Source: Roseovarius sp. THAF9 (lineage in GTDB: Bacteria; Pseudomonadota; Alphaproteobacteria; Rhodobacterales; Rhodobacteraceae). From it: a stretch of DNA of 64,000 nt. The translations under genes were made by a program, and so were the position numbers. The stretch spans positions 2,138,001 to 2,202,000 of the forward strand of contig NZ_CP045404.1 in NCBI RefSeq assembly GCF_009363715.1. Direction: 5' to 3'. Shown here one piece after another: positions 53,032 through 61,597 of this stretch; within the stretch, counting starts at the first letter, position 1, and each line of letters starts with the position of its first letter. Below the pieces are notes generated by a model, which saw only the letters and a program-made list of their open reading frames with translations, searched no databases and was not told the DNA's origin.

Positions 53032-54291
53032 ATGCCCCTCGCTAATTCACACGACCGTTACGGCACCGTCACCAAAACCTTTCACTGGTTGACCGCGCTG
53101 CTGATTCTCTCGGCCATTCCGCTCGGACTCTTCGCCAATGATCTCGCCCACGCGGTCCGCAACCCGGACATCGCCACGACCGAGGCCGACGTCTCGCGTG
53201 CGGCCTTCCTGTTTTCCTTGCACAAGACCATCGGCGTGACCGTGTTCTTCGTGGCGCTGCTGCGTATCCTGTGGGCCATAGGCCAGACCAAGCCTGGCTT
53301 GCTGAACGGCGACAAGCCGCTTGAGGCGCGCGCCGCCGAAACCGTACATTGGCTTCTCTACGGCTCGTTGCTGGCCGTGCCCCTGACCGGCTGGATCCAT
53401 CACGCCGCCACCACCGGCTTTGCCCCGATCTGGTGGCCTTTCGGTCAATCCCTGCCCTTCGTTCCCAAGGATGATGGGCTCGCGCACACCTTCGCCTCGC
53501 TACATTACATTCTGAACTGGGTGCTGTGGCTCAGCCTCGCGGCCCATATCGCCGGCGCGCTCAAGCACCACGTCATCGACCGCGACGCCACCCTGCGCCG
53601 GATGCTGCCGGGCCGCACGACAGCGGCCCCCACAGAGCGTCAGCCCGGGCATATCCTTCCCGCCGTTGCGGCGCTGGTGGTCTGGGCCGCGGCCCTTGGC
53701 ACTGGCGGCGCAATGGGTTATTTCGCGCACGAAACCCAAGGCGCGCCGACAGCAGAAGCCGAAACCGCCGAACCGTCCGCGGAAACTGCCGGCGCGGAAA
53801 CCACCGCCCCGACCGAGAACGCCTGGACCGTCACGGACGGAACGCTCGGCCTCACCGTGATCCAGATGGGGTCCGCGGTCGACGGCCAGTTCGAGGATTG
53901 GACCGCCGACATCATTTATGACGAAACCGCCGACAGCGAAGGCAAGCACGGCACCGTCGACGTGACTGTAACCATCGCCTCGCTGACGCTGGGATCGGTA
54001 ACCAGTGACGCCAAGGGATCGGATTACCTCGCCGCCGAGACCCACCCTACGGCCACCTTCTCCGCCGACCTCGTGTCGCGCGACGGAGGCCATGTCGCCA
54101 CCGGCACTCTGACGATCAAGGAAAACTCGGTCCCCGTCGAGATGCCCTTCGACCTGAGCCTCGACGGCGACACCGCCACCGCTTCGGGCGGGCTGACGGT
54201 GGACCGGCGCGATTTCGGCGTGGGTGGACAAAGCGAAGGCAATGTCGGCGCCTCGGTCGATATCCGCTTCGACCTGACGGCAGAGCGCTAA
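53032..54291 (+). CDS. Cytochrome b561 fused to YceI domain
   Basis: A 419-residue two-part protein. Residues ~8-195 are a four-helix di-haem cytochrome b561 (FHWLTALLILSAIPLGLF, LHKTIGVTVFFVALLRILW, LHYILNWVLWLSLAAHIAGALKHH), followed by one more helix and an Ala/Glu/Thr linker (~245-275). Residues ~275-419 are a YceI lipocalin-like domain (ADIIYDETADSEG..., TFSADLVSRDGG, VDRRDFGVGG) that binds isoprenoid or quinone-like lipids. Fusion suggests electron transfer between a membrane quinone and a YceI-bound lipid. A free YceI gene lies convergent downstream. Confidence 0.88.
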   Translation: MPLANSHDRYGTVTKTFHWLTALLILSAIPLGLFANDLAHAVRNPDIATTEADVSRAAFLFSLHKTIGVTVFFVALLRILWAIGQTKPGLLNGDKPLEARAAETVHWLLYGSLLAVPLTGWIHHAATTGFAPIWWPFGQSLPFVPKDDGLAHTFASLHYILNWVLWLSLAAHIAGALKHHVIDRDATLRRMLPGRTTAAPTERQPGHILPAVAALVVWAAALGTGGAMGYFAHETQGAPTAEAETAEPSAETAGAETTAPTENAWTVTDGTLGLTVIQMGSAVDGQFEDWTADIIYDETADSEGKHGTVDVTVTIASLTLGSVTSDAKGSDYLAAETHPTATFSADLVSRDGGHVATGTLTIKENSVPVEMPFDLSLDGDTATASGGLTVDRRDFGVGGQSEGNVGASVDIRFDLTAER

Positions 54292-54313
54292 GGCCGGACT
54301 GGCCGTCTCAGCC

Positions 54314-54334
54314 GTCCCGGGTTTGACCCGGGAC
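54314..54334. repeat. GTCCCGGG...CCCGGGAC repeat
   Basis: GTCCCGGG-TTTGA-CCCGGGAC, a perfect-armed copy of the family at 31205, 23 bp past the b561-YceI stop. Confidence 0.8.
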
Positions 54335-54364
54335 CTCCGACCGCCAAAAGCACCACGCAAAAAC

Positions 54365-54392
54365 AAGGCCCGCATCTCAGAATGCGGGCCTT
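54365..54392. terminator. Bidirectional terminator between convergent YceI genes
   Basis: AAGGCCCGCAT-CTCAGA-ATGCGGGCCTT, perfect 11-bp stem; the minus strand continues TTGTTTTTG, the plus strand TTGAATTTAA. Confidence 0.85.
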
Positions 54393-54417
54393 TGAATTTA
54401 ACGAACGTCGCTCAGGC

Positions 54418-54996
54418 TTATTCTGCCTTTTCGGCCTCGATCGAGATCATCACCTGAAGCTCGTCGCTCACTGCCGGCGCGGCGTAATCCAGCCCGTAAT
54501 CCGAACGCATAAGCGTGGTTGTGGCGTCAAAGCCGACCCATTGCTTTTCCTGCATCGGGTGGGTGTCCGCCTTGTTCAGTTCGGCGTCCAGCACGACCGA
54601 CTTGGTCGTACCGTTGATCGTCAGGTCGCCGGTGATCTCGGCGGTCGTATCGCCGGTGACTTCAATGCCGGTCGAGGTGAAGGTGATCATGTCGCCCTCT
54701 TCCGCACCGAACATGTCATCGCTCATGAAATGCTCAAGCCGCTTTTCCCATCCGGTATACATCGACATGACCGGGATCGACACCGATACGCTGGAATTCG
54801 CCGGCTCTTCCTGGTCGAACATGATTTCGCCTTCGAACCCGGTGAAGACGTTGTAGGTCGTCGAAAAGCCCAGATGCTCATAGGTGAACACGACCTGGCT
54901 GTGGCTGGGGTCGAGATTGTATTGCTCCTGCGCGGCCAGTGCAGCTGTCGACAAGCCGGCAAGGGCCATCGAGGTGGCGAATGCGATGGTCTTCAT
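54418..54996 (-). CDS. YceI family periplasmic protein
   Basis: A 192-residue exported lipocalin-like protein. Signal peptide IAFATSMALAGLSTAALA with cleavage near AQEQ; then YNLDPSHSQVVFTYEHLGFST, the family opening, and DMITFTSTGIEVTGDTTAEITG. Relatives bind polyisoprenoids or ubiquinone-like molecules. ATG 54996 follows AAGGAGCATATTC. It faces the fused b561-YceI gene, and the two products may share a ligand. Confidence 0.9.
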   Translation of the reverse strand: MKTIAFATSMALAGLSTAALAAQEQYNLDPSHSQVVFTYEHLGFSTTYNVFTGFEGEIMFDQEEPANSSVSVSIPVMSMYTGWEKRLEHFMSDDMFGAEEGDMITFTSTGIEVTGDTTAEITGDLTINGTTKSVVLDAELNKADTHPMQEKQWVGFDATTTLMRSDYGLDYAAPAVSDELQVMISIEAEKAE

Positions 54997-55128
54997 GAAT
55001 ATGCTCCTTCCGTGGTGCGTTGCTCGCTCCCGACGGAAGATGATGCATTTCTCGCATCGAGCAAGTTGCAAGAATTGAACAGATCGTGTTGAGCGATGAA
55101 CAGCCCGCCCTGCGAGGGCTGATACCGC

Positions 55129-55614
55129 TTAGCTGGCCCGGGGCATCGCGCTGCGGATGGCACTCGCCTCCTCGTCCGAGCCCAGAGGCATTTCCAGCAC
55201 CAGCACGCCCGACGCATCCTTGGCACGCAGTTGCCGTTTGTGCACTGAAAGCTCCTGCAACGCGTCGATGTCGTGGCAGGCTTTCAGGGTCGAGCGGCCC
55301 TTTGCGTCATATTCGTAGACCCGCAGTTGACGCTTTACCGGGTCGATCTGCACTTCTGGCGCTGGCGTGTCGCGGTTCAGTCCGTTGAACAGGATCAGAC
55401 CGCCCAGCAACAGGACGACCGACGCGAAGAGCTTGATCAACTGCATCGCCGCATCCTCGGACGGCACCAGCCACAGCCCGCCCGCCGACATGCAAAGCGC
55501 CGCCCCGGCGCAGGCGATGAGCGCCCGGCGCGGCGCGCTTTGAGTGTGGTCAGCCTTCGCGCTGTCGGCGGTCAACTTCGTGTTCTGGAAACGTCCGTCG
55601 AATGCATGTGCCAT
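55129..55614 (-). CDS. Two-helix membrane protein of unknown function
   Basis: A 161-residue protein with two adjacent membrane segments (RALIACAGAALCMSAGGLWLV and LIKLFASVVLLLGGLILF, about residues 29-85) and a soluble C-terminal part (EVQIDPVKRQLRVYEYDAKGR...). The tail alternates short beta-like stretches. I do not know the family; such proteins occur in Roseobacter genomes. ATG 55614 is preferred to the longer frame because it starts right before a normal hydrophilic N-terminus. Divergent from rpsF. Confidence 0.6.
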   Translation of the reverse strand: MAHAFDGRFQNTKLTADSAKADHTQSAPRRALIACAGAALCMSAGGLWLVPSEDAAMQLIKLFASVVLLLGGLILFNGLNRDTPAPEVQIDPVKRQLRVYEYDAKGRSTLKACHDIDALQELSVHKRQLRAKDASGVLVLEMPLGSDEEASAIRSAMPRAS

Positions 55615-55871
55615 TGGTTTGTCCTCGCCCGATTTTGGTTGCAACCAAAGTGCGTAGCAATCGAGACCAAAATGCGGCAGACCGGGGGCTGCACCGGGGC
55701 AGAGGCCGGGCAATTTCACGGCCCCCCGACACCCCTTGTCAAACACTGGGATGCGTCGTATACGCCCACTTCCTTTCGCACGTATATTGAACCGCGCAGT
55801 CTCTCGTGGACGGGCCGCGAAAGGATCCAAGGCCCGCCTTTGAAATGCGCCCAGACAGAAGTGGAACTCAC

Positions 55872-56228
55872 ATGCCGCTCTACGAGCATGTTTTTATCTC
55901 GCGTCAGGACTTGTCCAACACGCAAGCCGAAGGCCTTGTCGAACATTTCAGCACCGTGATCACGGATAACGGCGGCACGATCGTCGAATCCGAGTACTGG
56001 GGCGTCAAGACGATGGCCTACAAGATCAACAAGAACCGCAAGGGCCACTATGCCTTCCTGCGTACCGACGCGCCGTCGGAAGCCGTGCAGGAAATGGAAC
56101 GCCTGATGCGCCTGCACGAGGACGTGATGCGCGTTCTGACCGTCCGGGTCGACGAGCACGCGGAAGGCCCCTCGGTCCAGATGCAGAAACGTGACGAGCG
56201 TGGCGACCGCCGCGAACGTCGCCCCTGA
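55872..56228 (+). CDS. rpsF: 30S ribosomal protein S6
   Basis: A 118-residue protein of the 30S platform that binds S18. The conserved MPLYEHVFISRQDLSN start, VESEYWGVKTMAYKINKNRKG and MERLMRLHEDVMRVLTVRV are present, and a short basic/acidic tail (KRDERGDRRERRP) follows. First of the standard rpsF-rpsR-rplI operon. Confidence 0.97.
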   Translation: MPLYEHVFISRQDLSNTQAEGLVEHFSTVITDNGGTIVESEYWGVKTMAYKINKNRKGHYAFLRTDAPSEAVQEMERLMRLHEDVMRVLTVRVDEHAEGPSVQMQKRDERGDRRERRP

Positions 56229-56253
56229 TCGCTTGAAGAAAGGACACTAAACC

Positions 56254-56481
56254 ATGGCTGCGAAACCGTTTTTCCGTCGTCGCAAGGTCTGCCCCTTCTC
56301 GGGCGACGATGCACCCAAGATCGACTACAAGGACACCAAACTCCTGCAACGCTACATTTCCGAGCGTGGCAAGATCGTGCCTTCCCGTATCACCGCCGTC
56401 TCGGCCAAGAAGCAGCGTGAGCTGGCCCGCGCCATCAAGCGCGCCCGCTTCCTCGCCCTGCTGCCCTACGCCGTGAAATAA
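56254..56481 (+). CDS. rpsR: 30S ribosomal protein S18
   Basis: A 75-residue basic protein pairing with S6. [40 protein letters not shown] and [13 protein letters not shown] are the expected family blocks. Ribosome site AAAGGA; 25 bp after rpsF and 12 bp before rplI. Confidence 0.97.
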   Translation: MAAKPFFRRRKVCPFSGDDAPKIDYKDTKLLQRYISERGKIVPSRITAVSAKKQRELARAIKRARFLALLPYAVK

Positions 56482-56493
56482 GGAGAAAGACCC

Positions 56494-57138
56494 ATGCAAG
56501 TCATCCTTCTCGAACGCGTGGCCAAGCTGGGCCAGATGGGCGATGTGGTCGAGGTGAAGCCCGGCTTCGCCCGCAACTACCTGCTGCTGCAAGGCAAGGC
56601 GCTGACCGCTTCGAAAGAGAACATCGCCTCTTTCGAGGATCAGAAAGCCCAGCTCGAAGCGCGCAACCTCGAATCCAAGAAAGAAGCCGAAGCGCTGGCG
56701 GCCCGTCTCGACGGACAGAACTTCATCGTGATTCGCCAGGCCTCTGATGGCGGCAACCTCTACGGCTCGGTCTCGACCCGTGACGCCGCCGCCGTCGCCA
56801 CCGAGGAAGGCTACTCGGTCGACCGCAAGCAGGTCCTGATCCGTCAGCCGATCAAGACGCTGGGCCTGCATGACGTCGAGGTGCACCTGCATCCCGAGGT
56901 CGAGGCGCACATCGTCCTCAACGTCGCCCGCTCGCCCGAAGAGGCCGAGCTTCAGGCGTCGGGCCGCACCATCCAGGACGTGGCCGCCGAGGAAGAGGAA
57001 GCCGCCGATTTCGAGATCGCCGAACTGTTCGACGACATCGGCGCCGCCGCCTCCGAGGACGAACACATCGCCGAAGCCGTCGAAGAAGAGACCGCATCGG
57101 ACGACGCCGGCTCGGACGACGAGAGCGAAGAAAAGTAA
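56494..57138 (+). CDS. rplI: 50S ribosomal protein L9
   Basis: A 214-residue protein, longer than the usual ~150. Residues 1-148 are standard L9: [21 protein letters not shown], the long connecting helix, and [20 protein letters not shown]. The extra ~60 residues are very acidic ([16 protein letters not shown]..., ending [12 protein letters not shown]), as in other Rhodobacterales. No terminator is obvious; palindromic repeats follow. Confidence 0.96.
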   Translation: MQVILLERVAKLGQMGDVVEVKPGFARNYLLLQGKALTASKENIASFEDQKAQLEARNLESKKEAEALAARLDGQNFIVIRQASDGGNLYGSVSTRDAAAVATEEGYSVDRKQVLIRQPIKTLGLHDVEVHLHPEVEAHIVLNVARSPEEAELQASGRTIQDVAAEEEEAADFEIAELFDDIGAAASEDEHIAEAVEEETASDDAGSDDESEEK

Positions 57139-57240
57139 TCGCAGGCACATTGCCGCGACCCAAGGCCGCCCATCGCGTGTGGGCGGTCTATTTCGTTCGA
57201 CATTCGAGCGTCGTGGCAGAGGCGACAATTGTCGGACGTC

Positions 57241-57297
57241 ATCCCGGACCTGATCCGGGATCTCCTGCCGCAAGAGGTCCCGGGTCAGGCCCGGGAC
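57241..57297. repeat. Tandem pair of CCCGG palindromes
   Basis: ATCCCGG...CCGGGAT (57241-57261) and GTCCCGGG-TCAGG-CCCGGGAC (57277-57297), 15 bp apart. The second is identical to the copy at 31205. Confidence 0.8.
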
Positions 57298-57438
57298 GGG
57301 TCTGCTACGCGGGACTTTGCTGCTGTGCACGACGGAGGCGAGCGTCAGCCCCTGGGGTGGCGATCCGACGGAAATGACGAAGCACTTTATGCCTGCCAAA
57401 CACGTCCTCGGAATATCGTCGCGCCTAGCCTCAGCCAA

Positions 57439-57465
57439 ATCGCCAGCCCAAGGGGGGCTGACGAT
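57439..57465. repeat. Variant of the ATCGCCAG hairpin repeat
   Basis: ATCGCCAGCCC and GGGCTGACGAT arms with one mismatch; relative of the element at 33408. Confidence 0.5.
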
Positions 57466-57586
57466 GGCCGGGCCGCTTCGCGGCTGTTAGCCGGCTCGGG
57501 GCTCGACGCCATTGTGTCACAAAGGCTCAGGGCGAACATGGCGCTCCGACCCGTCGCTCCACTCGCCAGCATCACAGACAAGAAAA

Positions 57587-57608
57587 GGGCCGCCCCACCG
57601 GACGGCCC
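57587..57608 (-). terminator. Terminator of tig
   Basis: On the minus strand GGGGCCGTC...GCGGCCC stem followed by TTTTCTTG, 27 bp past the tig stop. Confidence 0.75.
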
Positions 57609-57635
57609 CTTCCCTGTTCCTTAAACCGGCTGACC

Positions 57636-58964
57636 TCAGTCTTCCAGCTTCTCGACCTCTTTCTCCAACTCGTCCTTCGACACCTCTTTCTCGGTGATCT
57701 CGGCCTCGCTGGCGATGTGGTCGATGACCTTGTCCTCGAAGATCGGCGCGCGCAGTTGCTGGCGCATCTGGGGGTTTTTCTGCACGAACTCGAAGAATTC
57801 ACGCTCCTGCCCCGGATATTGCCGCGCCTGCTCCATGACGGCCTGCGTCATTTCCTGGTCGGTCACCTCAACCTCGGCCTTCTGGCCCAAGTCAGCGAGC
57901 AGCAGGCCCAGGCGTACGCGACGTTCGGCCAGCGTCTTGTGCTCATCGGTGGGCTCGATCTGGGGGTGGTCATGCCCCTCGACGTCGGGGTTTTCCTCGT
58001 GCCACAGCTGGTGTGCGATCTGGCCCGCCTCGGCTTCCACCATGCTCGGCGGCAGTTCGAAACTGACCAGCCCGTCCAGTTGGTCAAGGATGCCGCGCTT
58101 CATCACCGCGCGGGCGGCACCCGCGTACTCGGCTTCCAGACGCTCGGCGATCTGCTCCTTCAGCGCGTCGAGGCTCTCGGCCCCGAACTTCTCTGCCAGC
58201 GCATCGTCGACTTCGGCCGCCACCGGCTCCTTCACCGCCTTGACGGTGCAGGTGAACTCGGCGTCCTTGCCGGCCAGATGCGGCGCCTGGTATTCGTCGG
58301 GGAAGCTGACCTTGACCACCTTCTCCTCGTCCACCTTCACGCCGACCAGCTGTTCCTCGAACCCGGGGATGAAGCTGTTCGAACCGAGGGTCAGCGGGTA
58401 GTCTTCCGCGCTGCCACCCTCGAACGCCTCGCCATCGACGCGGCCCACGAAATCGATCGTGACCTGGTCGCCATCCTTGGCCTTGGTGCCCTTTTTGCGA
58501 TCCTTGAAGTCCTGCGCGCTGGACGCCAGGTTCTGCAGCGCCTCGTCGACTTCCGCATCGCCGGCCTTCACGACCAGCTTCTCGGCCTTCACCTTGGACA
58601 GGTCCACATCGGGGATGTCCGGCAGCGCCTCGTAGGTCATCTCGACCTCGACATCGTCGCCCGGCTTCCAGTCTTCATTGACCATCTTCACGGCGGGCTC
58701 TGCGGCGGGGCGCTCGCCCTTGTCTTCAAAATGCTGGCTCATGGCGCCGTCGACGGCTTCCTGCATGGCCTCGCCCATGACACGCTCGCCGAACTGCTTT
58801 TTCAGCAGCGGCAGCGGCACCTTGCCCTTGCGGAACCCTTTCATCTCGACATCGGGTTGCGCTTCTTTCAGCTTGTCCATGACCTTGTCGTCCAGTTCCT
58901 TGGCCGACAGTTTCATCGTGTAGCCGCGTTTCAGCCCTTCATTGAGCGTCTCTGTGACCTGCAT
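57636..58964 (-). CDS. tig: Trigger factor
   Basis: A 442-residue ribosome-bound chaperone. The ribosome-binding N-terminal domain carries the GFRKGKVP signature (~45); the FKBP-like prolyl isomerase domain spans ~150-245 ([19 protein letters not shown]); the rest is the helical arm domain. The C-terminus is acidic ([18 protein letters not shown]). Alone in its transcript with its own terminator. Confidence 0.96.
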   Translation of the reverse strand: MQVTETLNEGLKRGYTMKLSAKELDDKVMDKLKEAQPDVEMKGFRKGKVPLPLLKKQFGERVMGEAMQEAVDGAMSQHFEDKGERPAAEPAVKMVNEDWKPGDDVEVEMTYEALPDIPDVDLSKVKAEKLVVKAGDAEVDEALQNLASSAQDFKDRKKGTKAKDGDQVTIDFVGRVDGEAFEGGSAEDYPLTLGSNSFIPGFEEQLVGVKVDEEKVVKVSFPDEYQAPHLAGKDAEFTCTVKAVKEPVAAEVDDALAEKFGAESLDALKEQIAERLEAEYAGAARAVMKRGILDQLDGLVSFELPPSMVEAEAGQIAHQLWHEENPDVEGHDHPQIEPTDEHKTLAERRVRLGLLLADLGQKAEVEVTDQEMTQAVMEQARQYPGQEREFFEFVQKNPQMRQQLRAPIFEDKVIDHIASEAEITEKEVSKDELEKEVEKLED

Positions 58965-59084
58965 GTTCGTCCTTCCATTGCAAAAAGGCCGCGGAGGCGT
59001 CCGCGGCGGTCAAAATCACTCCGGCTATCTATTGATGGTGGCTGAGGCGTGCAAGCGGAGTCTTGGACGCAAGGCCAAGATGCC

Positions 59085-59105
59085 GTCCCGGACTTGATCC
59101 GGGAC
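59085..59105. repeat. GTCCCGG...CCGGGAC repeat
   Basis: GTCCCG-GACTTGATC-CGGGAC, the ACTTGATC loop variant of the family, directly past the SCO gene stop. Confidence 0.8.
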
Positions 59106-59108
59106 CTC

Positions 59109-59738
59109 TTAGCCCTCCACGTACTTCCGCACAATCGCACTCACCTGCTCTGGCGGCAGCACGGGCGGCAGCTGCGTCAGCACTTCGCCCGCAGGGTCCA
59201 GCACGTAGATGAAACTGCCGTGACTGTAGATCGGCCCGTGCTCGGGATCGTCGAAGAGATGCTCGAACTCCACCTGGAAAGCCTCATAGGCCATTTTCAG
59301 CGCCTCGGGCGTGCCGGTCAGCCCCAGCAGTTCATCCGACACCTCTGACAGCGACGGGCCCATCGTCTCGACCGTATCCAGCTTGGGGTCGATGGTCACC
59401 AACAGCGCCGACATCTCCACGCCCTCCGCCTCAAGCGCCGCCACCGCATCGGCCATCAGCGGCAACGCCGCGCTGCATATGCCGGGGCAGTTCGCATAGC
59501 CGAAGAACAGCAACTGATGCCGGCCATCCGGGTCTGCCTGCGTCCGCGTTCGGCCCATGTGATCGGTCAATTCGAACGGCCCGCCAACCTCCCATGGCAG
59601 AGCGGTCGGTGCGTCCTTCAGCGCGGCCGACAGCTTGTCGTCAGGCACAGCTTTCGCGCCCGGCCCATGATCCTCTCCGTCATGGGCCAGCGCCGCACCC
59701 GCCAGCAGGCACGCCGCAGCAGCCAGCTTTCCCCGCAT
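59109..59738 (-). CDS. SCO1/SenC family protein
   Basis: A 209-residue exported thioredoxin-fold protein. Signal LAAAACLLAGAALAHDGEDHG, then the copper/thiol motif YANCPGICSAALPL and the distant His in YSHGSFIYVLD. SCO proteins deliver copper to or reduce the CuA site of cytochrome oxidase. A His-rich start of the mature part (HDGEDHG) may also hold metal. ATG 59738 overlaps the upstream stop (TGATG). Last gene of a three-gene exported operon. Confidence 0.9.
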   Translation of the reverse strand: MRGKLAAAACLLAGAALAHDGEDHGPGAKAVPDDKLSAALKDAPTALPWEVGGPFELTDHMGRTRTQADPDGRHQLLFFGYANCPGICSAALPLMADAVAALEAEGVEMSALLVTIDPKLDTVETMGPSLSEVSDELLGLTGTPEALKMAYEAFQVEFEHLFDDPEHGPIYSHGSFIYVLDPAGEVLTQLPPVLPPEQVSAIVRKYVEG

Positions 59739-60307
59739 CAGAACCACTCCTCGATAAAGGCCGCGTCCGCCTCCAGCCCGAGGCCCAGATACCCACTTTC
59801 CTCGATCATGCCGTTCACCCGCGGATCGCGCCGGAACCACGGACCTTTGCCTTCGGCATCCGGATGCGCCTCGGCCCATTTCTTGGTCCAGCTGTTCGCG
59901 GTGACCCACTCGCTCTCGCCCACCTCGCGGATCTTCTGAACGAGGTAAATATTCGTGGCCCCCAGCTCTGGATCCTCGATCATCAGCCCGTCCACTTCGA
60001 CCTCTGCACCACAGTACGGCGCCAGCTCCAAAGCGGCGCCGGTGAAGGCGGGCTGGCTGTTCTTGTTGGGATAGACCAGCACGCCGTCAGCCGCGCGCAA
60101 GAGCCCCAACTGCCGCTTGCCCCCGCCGCAATCCTCGACGCAGTCGCCGGTCAACTCGCACAGCATGTCCACCACCGTCGCCTCGAACCGCGCCGGTTTC
60201 TCGGCGGCCAGGTTCCAGCTTTTGGCCTCGGACCCTTCCGAGAAATCCTGCGCCGCCGCCGGCAAGCAAAGGCAGAGTGCGGCCGTCGTCATAGCAATCC
60301 GTTTCAT
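59738..60307 (-). CDS. Exported cysteine-containing protein upstream of SCO
   Basis: A 189-residue protein with a signal peptide (IAMTTAALCLCLPAAAQ). The mature part has DMLCELTGDCVEDCGGGKRQLG, a cysteine-rich segment (~49-70), a beta-rich middle with APYCGAEVEVDGLM, and an aromatic C-terminus. Function unknown. ATG 60307 follows GAGGAGTGTGACC. Its stop overlaps the SCO start, suggesting work with SCO in copper or thiol chemistry of the periplasm. Confidence 0.7.
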   Translation of the reverse strand: MKRIAMTTAALCLCLPAAAQDFSEGSEAKSWNLAAEKPARFEATVVDMLCELTGDCVEDCGGGKRQLGLLRAADGVLVYPNKNSQPAFTGAALELAPYCGAEVEVDGLMIEDPELGATNIYLVQKIREVGESEWVTANSWTKKWAEAHPDAEGKGPWFRRDPRVNGMIEESGYLGLGLEADAAFIEEWF

Positions 60308-60318
60308 GGTCACACTCC

Positions 60319-60771
60319 TCATTCCGCAGGTTCGGGGATGGCAAAGCCCGGCACGGGGCCATAGATGTCGTGGCTCAGGTTGGTGATCCCGTGATCCGTC
60401 ACGACCTCCTCGACCACCAGGTAATTCAGCCCGTCGCGCCGATAGAGCATCCCGTCTGCCGTCACCTCGTGGCTGGCCAGCCGCAGCTGCGTGTCCCCGC
60501 TGGCCGACTGGTCGTCACCTTCGATCTTCAGCACCATGTAGACCTCGCCATCCTCGCCCAACAGGCCCACCGGAATGCCGCCCGCCGAACACCATAGCGC
60601 ACAGGTGTGATGCGCCGTGCCCACCACCGCGTCGGGCCCGCCCATGACACCGGAGTAATAGCACCAGGTGTCGATGATCTCGCCCCTGACCTCGATCCGT
60701 TCGCCCTCGGCCGCCAGCGCGACGCCCGGCAACAGGCTGGCCAGCGCCGCAAGTCGTGAAATTCGTCCCAT
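60319..60771 (-). CDS. Exported protein, first gene of SCO operon
   Basis: A 150-residue protein with a signal peptide (LAALASLLPGVALAAEG). The core is an OB-like beta domain: EVRGEIIDTWCYYSGVMGG, then GTAHHTCALWCSAGGIPVG, where His and Cys could bind metal or haem. The same two motifs recur in uncharacterised alphaproteobacterial proteins next to SCO genes, as far as I recall. ATG 60771 follows AAGGATCATGAG. Eleven bp separate it from the next gene. Confidence 0.7.
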   Translation of the reverse strand: MGRISRLAALASLLPGVALAAEGERIEVRGEIIDTWCYYSGVMGGPDAVVGTAHHTCALWCSAGGIPVGLLGEDGEVYMVLKIEGDDQSASGDTQLRLASHEVTADGMLYRRDGLNYLVVEEVVTDHGITNLSHDIYGPVPGFAIPEPAE

Positions 60772-60933
60772 CTCATGATCCTTTGCAAATGACTTCCATA
60801 CCCGATGCCGCGATTAAGCCCCGAGCGTCGATCACAGGTCCAATCACGTTTTATTGGGACAGCGTGAAAAGCGGCGGCGGCGAGGCCTGCCACGCGCAGG
60901 CTCTACATTCTGGCCGAGAATTGCCGATGCAGG

Positions 60934-61128
60934 ATGTTTCAGGTGAAAATATCAGATTCGAGCCAACCCGGCCGGAAGTCGCCGAAGGCGACAGGCCCGT
61001 CGAAAATGGTGCTGCTTGAGAGAGAAAGTTTGAACTCTCTCTTCGAGACCCTGGAAGAATGGGAGCGTCATCTCGCGCATTTAGACCTTGATGGTCTGGA
61101 GCGTGACGATGACCAAAATCAGCTATAA
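60934..61128 (+). CDS. Small ORF at start of mobilisation region
   Basis: A possible 64-residue protein, with a basic N-terminus and a helical, acidic second half (LNSLFETLEEWERHLAHLDLDGLERDDD). It overlaps mobC by 20 bp, suggesting coupling. The ribosome site is weak. The 162 bp before it (60772-60933) hold only a GCCTGC-CACGC-GCAGGC hairpin (60885-60901), a possible part of an origin of transfer. Confidence 0.4.
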   Translation: MFQVKISDSSQPGRKSPKATGPSKMVLLERESLNSLFETLEEWERHLAHLDLDGLERDDDQNQL

Positions 61129-61597
61129 TTTTAATGACTTGGCAGACTGGTCGCTTGACGGCCCGAAAGAGCCGGAGAAGCGGACTAGTGCGACGCAAAA
61201 GTCATACAAACCTACCCCTTTCTCGCTCCGGCTGAGCTTCGATGAACGGGCAAAGCTTGAGCAGGACGCATCTGGCATGGCGCTCGGCGCTTACATCCGA
61301 GATCGTCTGTTCGGCGATGATGTTGCGCCGCGCAAAACGCGGGGCAAGGCTCCGGTCAAGGACTTCGAGGCGTTGGGCCGCGTTCTGGCCGCGCTTGGCC
61401 AATCCCGCCTGTCCAGCAACCTCAACCAGCTCGCCAAGGCCGTGAATACGGGATCGCTGCCCGTCACGCCGGAAACCGAAGATGAACTGCGGCAGGCTTG
61501 CAAGGATGTGCAGGCAATGCGGCGCGATCTGATGATTGCTCTTGGCCTCTATGAGACAGGCTCCGGCTCGAAGGCTGGCATGGATTTCAAGCCATGA
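61109..61597 (+). CDS. MobC-like mobilisation protein
   Basis: A 162-residue protein with a ribbon-helix-helix-like part (FSLRLSFDERAKLEQDASGMALGAYIRDRLF, cited in part) and the conserved LGRVLAALGQSRLSSNLNQLAKAVNTG of MobC proteins, which open oriT for the relaxase. ATG 61109 follows GGAG. Overlaps the relaxase gene as ATGA, the usual mobC-mobA order. Confidence 0.85.
   Translation: MTKISYNFNDLADWSLDGPKEPEKRTSATQKSYKPTPFSLRLSFDERAKLEQDASGMALGAYIRDRLFGDDVAPRKTRGKAPVKDFEALGRVLAALGQSRLSSNLNQLAKAVNTGSLPVTPETEDELRQACKDVQAMRRDLMIALGLYETGSGSKAGMDFKP

Larger units (their letters stand above)
57139..57635. other. Repeat-rich gap between rplI and tig
   Basis: About 500 bp without a gene. It holds two CCCGG palindromes (57241-57261 and 57277-57297), a CGCCAG...CTGACG hairpin (57439-57465, variant of 33408) and the tig terminator (57587-57608). 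Small ORFs on both strands show no protein-like features. Confidence 0.7.

Noticed and set aside
57229..57624. 131-codon ORF in the rplI-tig gap
   Set aside because: It runs through palindromic repeats and has no ribosome site or protein-like composition.
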